A stretch of DNA of 64,000 nucleotides from contig CAZWAY010000007.1 in NCBI GenBank assembly GCA_964631945.1, positions 1 to 64,000 on the forward strand, written 5' to 3'. The notes beneath the pieces are model-generated. The model saw only the letters and a list, made by a program, of their open reading frames with translations, ran no database searches and was not told where the DNA came from. Source of the stretch: JABFRZ01 sp964631945. GTDB taxonomy: Bacteria > Planctomycetota > UBA1135 > GCA-002686595. The position numbers were made by a program, and so were the translations under genes. Position 1 is the stretch's first letter; each line of letters begins with the position of its first letter. Of the stretch, positions 54,465-63,126 are shown piece by piece.

Positions 54465-56282
54465 CTAGCGATGCGAACCAGGAAGGACGCGCCGGAGGAG
54501 GGCCTCGAGCCTCAGGCGCTCCAGGCGCGGAGGATCCCAGGGTTCGCCGGCTCCGGGCGGGACCTCGAGCCTCACCAGCGCGCGTACGGGACCGGAGCCG
54601 AGCTCACCGGGATCGAGCAGTACCCCGCCCAGGGAGCTACCGGACGCGCCCTGCAGGAAGGCCGCGCTCGCCCGTCCGACGCCCTCGTGCCCGGCGAGCA
54701 GCACGTTCCAGCCGTTGGCGCGCGGCGTCCAGGGGAAGGGCCGGGTGACCAGGCCCACCGCGAACGGGACGCGCAGCGGATTGAGCGCGGGTGGGTCCAG
54801 CGCCAGCGGCAGGCGCTTCAGGCGCGAGTGGGAGGCCAGTACCCCGCCGCCCTCGGGCGTGCGCCACAGGTCGCCCTGCGCCAGCACTTCGCCCCCCACG
54901 CGGATCCAGCCGCCCGCGACCAGCACCAGCGGCCCCTCCACCCCGATCGAACCGCCCTCCGGAACGCGGATGTCTCCGCCGGCGATCAGCACGGTCCAAG
55001 GTTGGCGCGCCCAGGGCCGAGCCGGGTCGTCATCGAGCAGCCGGGCGATCCAGGCACTCAACGACTTCCAGTGCTCCTCGCGCAGCTCGCTCGCGTTCTC
55101 GAGCTCGATCGTGAGCGGGTCGTTCAGGGCGCCGGCCCCGTTGCGGGTGAGGCGACCTCGAACCTCGAGCACGGTTTGCGAGCGCAGCACGACCGGACCC
55201 ACGAGCTCGCTCAGGTCCACGCTCTTCCCGGCCGGGACCGTCAGGCGAGTCGCCTGCAAGTCGCTCGCCGTCGGCGGCTCGACGATCTCGAGCTCGCCGG
55301 CCTCCCCGCTTCCGGCCGCGGCCGGGTAGCGCAGGTGCAAGCCGCGCCGGGTGATCTGCTCGTCCTCGAGGCCTCCCCACAGCGCCGTGCCCGCGCAATC
55401 GGGCGGCTGCTCGCTGGAGCGGTCGCGCGGCTCGTCGAAGCGGATCTCGAGGCGCGCGCTCGGGACCACCAGGGTCAGCATCTGCCAGCCGGGCTCCAGC
55501 GCGCGGCCGCCCAGCGTGCGCAGGTCGCGTCCGACCATCTGGAGGATGTACTTGTCGGGAGCCAGGCGGCGACCGCCGGAACCCTCCTCGCTCGGCTCGA
55601 GCAGCAATTCGGCATGGTCGCGCAGGTTCTCGATCAGGCGTGCCCTCAGGGCGATCACCGCGGGCTCGCTGGCCCCCGCGGGAAAGTGCAGGAGCTCGAA
55701 GCGCGCCGCCGGGACACTCGAGGGGTCGAGTGCCTCGGCGCACTCGAGCATCAGGATCCCGTCCTCGAGCTCGATCGGGGTCGAACGCTTGCCACGCGGT
55801 AGCAAGGGAAACGGTCCGGTGAACGGGTCCAGGAAGAGCGGGCTCGTGCCGCCGACCTCGGCCGTCCGGAACCCCAGGAGGAGCGAGGCCGACAGCCCGG
55901 CCCCCGATTCGGAGCGCAGCCCATCCGGACGGGGAAAACCGCCCAGGATCACGCGATAGCGCTCGCCAGGCCGCAGCGCACCATCGGAGAGGTCGCTCTC
56001 GCAGGGCAGATCCGGCAGGAACGAGAGCGCGTTCCCGCGCACCACGCGCTTGCCCGTCACCACGCGGCCGCGCGGACCGAGGATGCGCACGCTCTCCGAG
56101 GTGACCGAGCTGCGCTCGATGTCCTCGGAGAAGTAGAAGCTCAACTCCTCGTTCAGCCCCACCGAGTCGAAATCGCTCTGACGGAAATCGAGCAGCTCCA
56201 GCGGGCGCGCGTCCGGCTCGGCTCCGCAGGCGGGCCCAAACCCGGACGGCGCGAGCAAGAAGAGCCAGGTTCCCCGGATCAT
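54465..56282 (-). CDS. Ig-like exported protein, short member of the surface-protein group
   Basis: A 605-residue protein with a hydrophobic N-terminus and a possible lipobox GPAC. It contains the SbsA-like Ig pattern (GLNEELSFYFSEDIERSSVTSESV) and a further part of the same type, but lacks the long Gly-rich segments of its larger neighbours. The latter half has GGDIRVPEGGSIGVEGPLVLVAGG, a feature also seen in the large ones. Probably a surface or envelope protein; function unknown. Confidence 0.7.
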   Translation of the reverse strand: MIRGTWLFLLAPSGFGPACGAEPDARPLELLDFRQSDFDSVGLNEELSFYFSEDIERSSVTSESVRILGPRGRVVTGKRVVRGNALSFLPDLPCESDLSDGALRPGERYRVILGGFPRPDGLRSESGAGLSASLLLGFRTAEVGGTSPLFLDPFTGPFPLLPRGKRSTPIELEDGILMLECAEALDPSSVPAARFELLHFPAGASEPAVIALRARLIENLRDHAELLLEPSEEGSGGRRLAPDKYILQMVGRDLRTLGGRALEPGWQMLTLVVPSARLEIRFDEPRDRSSEQPPDCAGTALWGGLEDEQITRRGLHLRYPAAAGSGEAGELEIVEPPTASDLQATRLTVPAGKSVDLSELVGPVVLRSQTVLEVRGRLTRNGAGALNDPLTIELENASELREEHWKSLSAWIARLLDDDPARPWARQPWTVLIAGGDIRVPEGGSIGVEGPLVLVAGGWIRVGGEVLAQGDLWRTPEGGGVLASHSRLKRLPLALDPPALNPLRVPFAVGLVTRPFPWTPRANGWNVLLAGHEGVGRASAAFLQGASGSSLGGVLLDPGELGSGPVRALVRLEVPPGAGEPWDPPRLERLRLEALLRRVLPGSHR

Positions 56283-56373
56283 TCCCGCGCGAGGATAACG
56301 GGCGGGACGTCGGGCGTCATGCAGCGCGAGGCCGGGCGCACTGCGGCGGGCGCTCGCCGCGCCCCCGACCGGG

Positions 56374-59300
56374 CTAGAAGACGAAGGGGATCTTGAGGAA
56401 GTCGAGCGTGACGGGCTCGGTATCGGCGGTGACGCCATCGGCCGCCGCGTCGAGGTCGAACTCGACCTCGTAGCGGAAGAACTGCAGCGCTCCCGCCGGC
56501 AGCGCGTTGAAGGCGCGGATGTCGGAGGTCCAGTTCACCAGCGGGTTGGCCTCGTCGGGCGAGCCGATGCCGTTGTCCTGGGCGGCCTGGAAGCGCACGC
56601 GCACGAAGGCCGTCGTCGGCAGGAAGTCGGGCAGGTCGTTGGTCTCCACCCGGAAGAAACGCGGCATCAGGCGGAAGCCCGTCGTGCCCGCCGATCCGTC
56701 CGCGTTGAAGCCCGTCAGCGGGCCGCGCTCCGCGCTCACCGTCATGCGCAGGGCCTCGTCGCCCGGTGCCGGGCCGCCCTCGTCGTACACCGCATGCGCG
56801 ATCTCGAAGTCCTCGAAATTTGTCGAGGTGCCGCCGATCCCGAGGCGCACGGCGCAGTCCTCGAGCAGCGACGGCGTGCGCAGGTACACGTCGTTCGAGA
56901 CCCCCGAGGTCGAGCCGGCCCGGATCGCGATCAGCCCCAGGCCCGTGATCTCCATCGTGAAGCCGTCCGGCAGGATGCGCGCCACCTGCGAGGTCGCCAG
57001 GTTCGGGACCGTCAGCAGCGGGTCGATGCCCTTCACCGTGGCGCCGACCGTCAGGATCTTGCCCTGGTCCTGGCCGGGCGCCGTCTCGATGCCCTCGAAC
57101 AGGAAGCGCACCAGGCCCTCGCTGCCGTCGGGCTTCAGGTCCGCGCCGCCGATCGAGATCCACTTGGAACGCGCCTTCGAGCGTGCCCCGAAGGTCGGGA
57201 TCATCACGTAGGGCGGCGGCGACGCCACCGCGTCCAGCGGGGTCGCCAGCGCCAGGGCGTCGGGTGGCACGACGATGTCGGCGCTGACCGGGTCGGTCCC
57301 GGGCGGAGAGATCGGATCGGGTACGTGGATCTGGATCACGCCCGCGCCGCCCGGCCCACCGTTGCTGTAATTCACGCAGCAAGCGTTCACGTACGGCAGC
57401 AGGCCGGACTTGAGCACGGGTCCACAGGCCTGGAGTTGGTCGACGGCCAGCGCGGTCGTGCCGCCGCCCGTGAAGTCGACCAGCGTCGCCGACTCGAGGA
57501 TCACGTGACCGCCCGAGCCGCCTCCGCCGGTGCCGCCGATGTGGTCGAGGAAGTTGGTGTTCTCGCCGGTTCCCCCGACGCCGCCGTTCGCGAGGATCTG
57601 TCCGCTGGCGCCGAAGACGATGCGACCGAGGGCCTGGATGTGCAGGCCGCCGCCCGCCCCGCCGCCGCCACCGCCCTTCTCGTCGCTGCCGAAGTTCCAG
57701 TTGGGGTTCGGATACACCAGCGCGGCGTTGCCGCCTCCGCCTCCGCCGTAGCCGCCCCACAGGCTGGGGAGCTCGCCGCGCACCAGCCCCACGAGCGCAC
57801 CGGCCGAGACGATCGGACGCACGCCGAAGAAGTCGTTGTTCGGGCTGGCGTCGAGGAACGCACCCGTGCCTGCGGTTCCGCCCAGCGCCGGCGTCCGGCC
57901 CGACTCCGCTCCAACGCTGGAAGGGTGCCCGTTGTTCCCGCTGGCGGCGCGGACGCTCAGGCCGGGCGGAACGCTGGTACCGGTCCAATCCCGTGCAAAG
58001 CGCCCGCCGCCCCCGCCTCCTGGTCGGCGTTGATCCTTGCCGTTCTGCCCGCCGGCGTTCTTCACGCCGGTCTCGCCGCCGTTGCCGCCCAGGCCCGGCT
58101 GGCGGAAGGGGCCGAAGCCGCGTCCGCCGCGCGTCGTGGTGTCGGTGGTGTTCTCGCTCGCGCCGCCGCCCTTCCCGCCGCCCGCCGAGCCCGAGCCGCC
58201 GACCTCGGGCTGGTTCAGCGTGTTCAGCGTCGCCACGTCCTTCGCGCTGAAGCCGGAGAGATCGAGCACGCCATCGATGCGCACCTCGCCCGTGGCGCGG
58301 ATGCGCATGGGGTTCGGGCCCTGGACGCGGACCTCGGCCCCTGCCTGGATCACCAGGTTGCGCACGTCCACCACGCCGCCCACCGCGGTGATGCTGGTGG
58401 TGGGGACGCCGTCCGGTCCCCCGATGATCGGCGTGCTGGTGGTGTCGAAGAAGACGCGCTCTCCGCTGCGCACGACCCAATCGAAGTTCCCGTTCGGGCC
58501 ACCCGAGCCGTCGAACGCGAAGGCCGCCGACAGCCGCCCTCCGCCCCATTCCGCCACGGGCGAGTCGAAGAGCGCCGTCTCGTCCTCGAACGAGAGCGGG
58601 CTCGCGCCCGAGAGCGTGAAGCTCTCGTTGATCTCGTCGCTCAACAGCCCCGGCGGGTTCAGGCTCGCGAAGTCCACCGCGCGCGTCGGCGCCTGGGCGA
58701 AGGAGCTCAGGGGCTGGAAGTTGGCCTCGCCCACCAGGTCCTGGAAGCCCGCGCGCACCACGGCCCGGAAGGCGCTCGAGGCCGGCAGCAAGCCCACCGG
58801 CTCCAGCCGCACGCGCGCGCCCGTCTCGGCGCAGTTCGCCTCCAGCGTCACGCGCGTCCGGAGCGCGTGCCACGCCCCGCTCGAGTCGCGGAACTCCAGG
58901 CGCAGACGGCTCTCGGCGATGTTGCTGCTCGAGGGATTCACCGGCTGGTTCAGCGCGAGCAGCACCGCCACGTGCGTGGGCACGTCGCTGTAGAGGTTCA
59001 GCGGCACCTCGAAGGACGGCTCCGACAGCACCAGCTGCTGGTTCGCGTCCAGCTCGAAGTAGATGCGCCGATTCGGGTCGTCCCCGACCTCCAGATACGT
59101 GGCCGCCGTCTCGCCCGAGCCCTGCGCGCGCAGCACCGGCACCGGAGGTCCGGGAGTCGTGTCCCGGAACGCCACCGAGGCCTGGGTCGAGGCCGGGGTC
59201 GAGAAGGTGCGCACCTGCTGCAATCCGAGCGGCACGCCGGCGACCGAGCGCAGCGTGTTGGAGGACGAGTTCACTCCCGCCACCCGCAGCACGTACGTCA

Positions 59301-59661
59301 CCCCGTTCGGCAGGAACCCGGCGTCCGACAGGTCGTCGCGCGTCGGGCAGCTCGGCTGGAACACCACCGTGCGCGGGTCGCGCAGCGAGAACGTGCCCGT
59401 GGCCGGCACGTCCGCCAGCGAACGCATGTTGATCGTGTTCGAGCTCACGGTCGAGAAGTCGACCGGCTCGGTGAAGCTCAGCACGATCTCGCGGTTGATC
59501 TGCCAGATCGCACCGTCCGCCACCGACAGGGCCGCCACCTGGAAGCTCGTCGTCCCCGCGCCCGCACCACCACCACCGCCGCCACCGCCGCCCCCGCAGC
59601 CCGTCCCGGCCAGGAGGAGCACGCACACGATTCCGAAGCGCGAGGTCGTTCGATGACTCAT
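56374..59661 (-). CDS. Gly-rich Ig-like surface lipoprotein
   Basis: A 1095-residue protein with the lipobox GTGC (cysteine 22) followed by ten glycines. It has two SbsA-like Ig parts at the N-terminus (INREIVLSFTEPVDFSTVSSNTINM), VVDVRNLVIQAGAEVRVQGPNPMRIRAT, then Gly-rich segments with WGGYGGGGGGN and GGGGSGGHVILE. The C-terminal 350 residues form a compact domain. It is a paralogue of 59787-63005, with the same landmarks in the same order, and of 40182-43202 more distantly. Function unknown; probably cell-surface. Confidence 0.82.
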   Translation of the reverse strand: MSHRTTSRFGIVCVLLLAGTGCGGGGGGGGGGAGAGTTSFQVAALSVADGAIWQINREIVLSFTEPVDFSTVSSNTINMRSLADVPATGTFSLRDPRTVVFQPSCPTRDDLSDAGFLPNGVTYVLRVAGVNSSSNTLRSVAGVPLGLQQVRTFSTPASTQASVAFRDTTPGPPVPVLRAQGSGETAATYLEVGDDPNRRIYFELDANQQLVLSEPSFEVPLNLYSDVPTHVAVLLALNQPVNPSSSNIAESRLRLEFRDSSGAWHALRTRVTLEANCAETGARVRLEPVGLLPASSAFRAVVRAGFQDLVGEANFQPLSSFAQAPTRAVDFASLNPPGLLSDEINESFTLSGASPLSFEDETALFDSPVAEWGGGRLSAAFAFDGSGGPNGNFDWVVRSGERVFFDTTSTPIIGGPDGVPTTSITAVGGVVDVRNLVIQAGAEVRVQGPNPMRIRATGEVRIDGVLDLSGFSAKDVATLNTLNQPEVGGSGSAGGGKGGGASENTTDTTTRGGRGFGPFRQPGLGGNGGETGVKNAGGQNGKDQRRPGGGGGGRFARDWTGTSVPPGLSVRAASGNNGHPSSVGAESGRTPALGGTAGTGAFLDASPNNDFFGVRPIVSAGALVGLVRGELPSLWGGYGGGGGGNAALVYPNPNWNFGSDEKGGGGGGAGGGLHIQALGRIVFGASGQILANGGVGGTGENTNFLDHIGGTGGGGSGGHVILESATLVDFTGGGTTALAVDQLQACGPVLKSGLLPYVNACCVNYSNGGPGGAGVIQIHVPDPISPPGTDPVSADIVVPPDALALATPLDAVASPPPYVMIPTFGARSKARSKWISIGGADLKPDGSEGLVRFLFEGIETAPGQDQGKILTVGATVKGIDPLLTVPNLATSQVARILPDGFTMEITGLGLIAIRAGSTSGVSNDVYLRTPSLLEDCAVRLGIGGTSTNFEDFEIAHAVYDEGGPAPGDEALRMTVSAERGPLTGFNADGSAGTTGFRLMPRFFRVETNDLPDFLPTTAFVRVRFQAAQDNGIGSPDEANPLVNWTSDIRAFNALPAGALQFFRYEVEFDLDAAADGVTADTEPVTLDFLKIPFVF

Positions 59662-59786
59662 GGTGTGGGCCCGCTCCTGCTCGACTGCCTGACGGGCATG
59701 AACGGAGCGCGGGCCGTGCATCCCTAGTCCCGTTCGGGCGCCTGGGTCACGGGACCCCGTCAAGGTGTGTCGGAAGGGCATCTAGC

Positions 59787-62700
59787 TCAGAACAGGAAGG
59801 GGATTCGCAGGAAGTCCAGGCTGACGGGCGCTGTGGTGGCCGAGACCGGGCCCCCAGCGGCAAGATCGAATTCGACCTCGAAGCGGAAAAACTGGATGTC
59901 CCCGGGGGCGAGACCGTTGAACTGGGAGATGTCACCCGTCCAGTCCACCAGCGGATTGAGCGCATCGGGAGCACCCGAGCCATCGTCGGCGGCCGCCTGG
60001 AAACGAATGCGGACGAAGGCCGTCGCGGGCAGGGAATCCACGACGCCGCCGGTCGACACCTGGAAGAAGCGCGGGACGAGCCGGTAGTGAATCGTGCCGA
60101 GGGCCGTGTTCGCTGCAATGAAGTCCTGGAGGTCGCCGGAGGCCGGGGCCACGGTCAGTTGCAGGGCCTCGTCACCGAGTGGCGCCGTGCCTTCGGAATA
60201 GGAAGCGGACGCGACCCGGAAGTCCTTGGACTCGCTGCCCACCGACAAGCGGAGGACGAAGTCCTCGAGCAAGGCCGGAGTCCTCAGGTAGATGTCGTTC
60301 GAGATCGAGGGCCCGCCCGCGAATGGAGCCAGCGACGCTCCGGTGATCCGCAGCGTCAACCGGTCCGCCAGGACCGTGATGTTGGGATTCCCCTCCAGGT
60401 CTTCATCCAGCAGTGCCGGAAGCTCCTGGACCTGGTTCCCGCTCACCAGGACCTTGCCCTCGTCGGGGCCAGCGGCCGTCTCGATTCCCTGGAACGCGAA
60501 TTCCACCAGCGAAGCGGGGTTGCCGCCCGGATTCTTCTCGGCTCCGCCGAGCGAGATCCAATCGCTGCGCGCCACGGAGACCGGTGAGAAGGCGGGCACC
60601 AGGACGATCGCCGCGGGCGAAGTCACGGCATCGATCGGATTGCCCGCGGCCAGGGCGGGGTTCGTGAGCACGAGGTCCGAGGTGGCCGAACTGGCCGACG
60701 GCGGCGCGATCGAATTCGGCACGTGGAACTGGATCAGGCCTGGCCCCCCTGCCCCGCCAGCCGACAAGCCGGCCGGGGTCGTGGCCGTAGGGCCGGGAAC
60801 TGCGGGGCCGCCGAGCGCGGAGACCCAATCCCTCGAAGCCGTTCCCGGCGTCAGGCCGCCGTCCGTGAAATCGATGAAGGAGGCCGTCTCCAAGATGATG
60901 TGTCCGCCCGAACCGGAACCGCCGTTGCCTCCGATGTGGTCCTGGTTGAGCACGTTCTCGCCGACTCCACCGCGCCCACCGTTGCTGCGGATCTGGCCGC
61001 TCGCTCCGAACTGGATCCTTCCCAGGGCGCGCAGGTGCAGGCCACCGCCACCGCCACCGCCAGCCCCTCCCTTCTCGTCCGACGAGGGGGTCCAGTTCGG
61101 AGTCGGGAAGATGGTCGCGGGGTCGGCATTGCCGCCGCCACCTCCGCCGTAGCCGCCCCACAAGGACGGAAGCTCGCCCTGGATCAGGCTCGTGACCGTC
61201 CCAGAGGTGGCCAGTGCTTTCGTTCCGAAGAAGTCGTTGGTCGCGCTGCCCACGACGAAGGCTCCAGGGGAGACCACGCCGCCGATGGCCCTTCGGGTCG
61301 ACACCACCGCGCTGCGACCTGCGGCATTGCCGTCGCCCCCGTTGCCCGCGGTCAGGCCGACGCCCTGGTCGGCCGCGAAGCGTCCGCCCGCGCCACCACC
61401 CGGTCGCCGCGCCTCTTTCCCCAGGAGCGGGTCGGCGAAAGCGGTCTCTCCCCCCTGGCCCCCGGCATTGATCTGAGAGCCTGGCCCCTGGCCGAATCCG
61501 CCGCGCTGGCTGGAGTTCGTCACCACCTCGTTGGCATCGCCGCCGCGCCCGCCGCCGGGACCGCCTGCGCCTCCGAGTTGCTTCACGTTTCCCGCGTTGG
61601 GCACGATCACGTCCCTCGCGTTCGAGCCGGAGACGTCGAGCAGGCCACGGATGATCACGTCACCGGTCGCATCGATGCGCAGCGGCTTGGTGCCCTGCAC
61701 GAGGACCTCGCCGCCCGCCGCGATGGTCAGGTTGCGCACGTCGATCCGGCCATTGGAGATGACCTGCACCGTCACGCCATCCGCCGCGAGGATGGCGCCT
61801 TGGTCCGTATCGACCACGAGCGAGTCGCCATCCTCCACCAGCCAGTCGAAGGTGCCATTCGGGCCGCCGGTGCCCTCGAACTGGAAGGCGGCCGTGAGCC
61901 GCCCATTGCCCCACTTGGCCCGGGGCGAAGCCGAGAGCACGGTGGTGTCCTCGAAGGACAGGACACCGCTTCCTCCGAAGTCGAAGGACTCTGGAAATTC
62001 GTCGCTCAGCGCGTCGGGCGGAACGAGGCTGGAAAAGGCCGTGCTCTGCGTGTCCGCCACGGCGAAGTTCACGCTCGCGGTGGTGACGGTCTCGCCGACC
62101 AGGTCCGTGACTCCATCCAGGACAACCGCTCGCACCTGGCTCCCCTGCGGGAGGATGCCGATCGGTTCCAGCTTCACGCGCGCGCCGGTCTCGGTGCAAT
62201 TCGCGAGCAAGGTCACGCGCGTCCCGAGGGGGCGCCAGATCGCGCCGTTGTCCAAGAATTCGAGGCGCATGCGATCCGACGACACGTTGCCGGAGGAAGG
62301 ATTGATGGCCTGGTTGAACTCGATCACCACCGCCACCCGCGACGCGGGATCCGAGTACAGGTTCAGCGGGGCCAGGAAGCCCGGCACGGAGAGAACCAGG
62401 TTCTGCGAGGGGTCGAGCTCGAAGTACACGCGTTGATCCGGATCGCCGCCGATCTCGAGGTAGGTCGCGTTCGGATCGGTCGAGCCCTGGGCGCGAACGA
62501 CCGGGACCGGAGGCCCTTGCGCGGTGTCGAGGAAGGCGTCGAACGGGGCGACCACCACCGGAGTGGTGAAGTTGCGGGTCTGGGTCACGTCCAGCGCCTG
62601 GCCGGCGGCGGAGCGCACCGTGTTGGACGCTCCGCTCGATTGTCCGACCACCCGGATCACGTAGGGAACTCCACCCGCCGTCAGCCCGGTGTCGGACAGA

Positions 62701-63005
62701 TCGTCGCGCCTCGGGCAATTCGGCTGGAAGACGATCTGGCTGGTTCCGCGCAGCGTGAAGGTACCCGTCGCTGGCGCGCCCAGGGTCGTCTGGATGTTGA
62801 TGGTGTTCAGGCTGATGGACCCGAAGTCCACCGGCTCGCTGAAGGTGAACACGATCTCCTGGTTCACCTTCCAGACGGCACCCTCGAGCAGCGAGATCCG
62901 CACGAGCTGGAATCCGCCTCCACTTCCACCACCGCCGCCCGAGCAGGCGTTGGCGAGAAGTCCAGACGCGAGGAAGAGCAGGCAACGGGCCAAGCGATGG
63001 CGCAT
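59787..63005 (-). CDS. Gly-rich Ig-like surface lipoprotein
   Basis: A 1072-residue protein with lipobox ANAC (cysteine 21) followed by a Ser/Gly stretch. It closely resembles the adjacent gene: VNQEIVFTFSEPVDFGSISLNTINI, IDVRNLTIAAGGEVLVQGTKPLRID, WGGYGGGGGGN, GSGSGGHIILE and a similar C-terminal ending in LDFLRIPFLF. A tandem duplication with divergence is the likely origin. Function unknown. Confidence 0.82.
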   Translation of the reverse strand: MRHRLARCLLFLASGLLANACSGGGGGSGGGFQLVRISLLEGAVWKVNQEIVFTFSEPVDFGSISLNTINIQTTLGAPATGTFTLRGTSQIVFQPNCPRRDDLSDTGLTAGGVPYVIRVVGQSSGASNTVRSAAGQALDVTQTRNFTTPVVVAPFDAFLDTAQGPPVPVVRAQGSTDPNATYLEIGGDPDQRVYFELDPSQNLVLSVPGFLAPLNLYSDPASRVAVVIEFNQAINPSSGNVSSDRMRLEFLDNGAIWRPLGTRVTLLANCTETGARVKLEPIGILPQGSQVRAVVLDGVTDLVGETVTTASVNFAVADTQSTAFSSLVPPDALSDEFPESFDFGGSGVLSFEDTTVLSASPRAKWGNGRLTAAFQFEGTGGPNGTFDWLVEDGDSLVVDTDQGAILAADGVTVQVISNGRIDVRNLTIAAGGEVLVQGTKPLRIDATGDVIIRGLLDVSGSNARDVIVPNAGNVKQLGGAGGPGGGRGGDANEVVTNSSQRGGFGQGPGSQINAGGQGGETAFADPLLGKEARRPGGGAGGRFAADQGVGLTAGNGGDGNAAGRSAVVSTRRAIGGVVSPGAFVVGSATNDFFGTKALATSGTVTSLIQGELPSLWGGYGGGGGGNADPATIFPTPNWTPSSDEKGGAGGGGGGGLHLRALGRIQFGASGQIRSNGGRGGVGENVLNQDHIGGNGGSGSGGHIILETASFIDFTDGGLTPGTASRDWVSALGGPAVPGPTATTPAGLSAGGAGGPGLIQFHVPNSIAPPSASSATSDLVLTNPALAAGNPIDAVTSPAAIVLVPAFSPVSVARSDWISLGGAEKNPGGNPASLVEFAFQGIETAAGPDEGKVLVSGNQVQELPALLDEDLEGNPNITVLADRLTLRITGASLAPFAGGPSISNDIYLRTPALLEDFVLRLSVGSESKDFRVASASYSEGTAPLGDEALQLTVAPASGDLQDFIAANTALGTIHYRLVPRFFQVSTGGVVDSLPATAFVRIRFQAAADDGSGAPDALNPLVDWTGDISQFNGLAPGDIQFFRFEVEFDLAAGGPVSATTAPVSLDFLRIPFLF

Positions 63006-63126
63006 GGGAAGGGAGGGTGGGGAAACTAGAACGGAGGACTCGGCGGCCAAGGAACTGCGTCGCCACCGGCGCGCTTCCGGGCGGCCCCGGTACAACTCGC
63101 GTGCGGCGCGGCATTCTCTCACGGCA

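Noticed and set aside
57500..58200. Microsatellites of GCC/CCG triplets
   Set aside because: These are the codons of poly-Gly stretches read on the minus strand, not independent DNA repeats.
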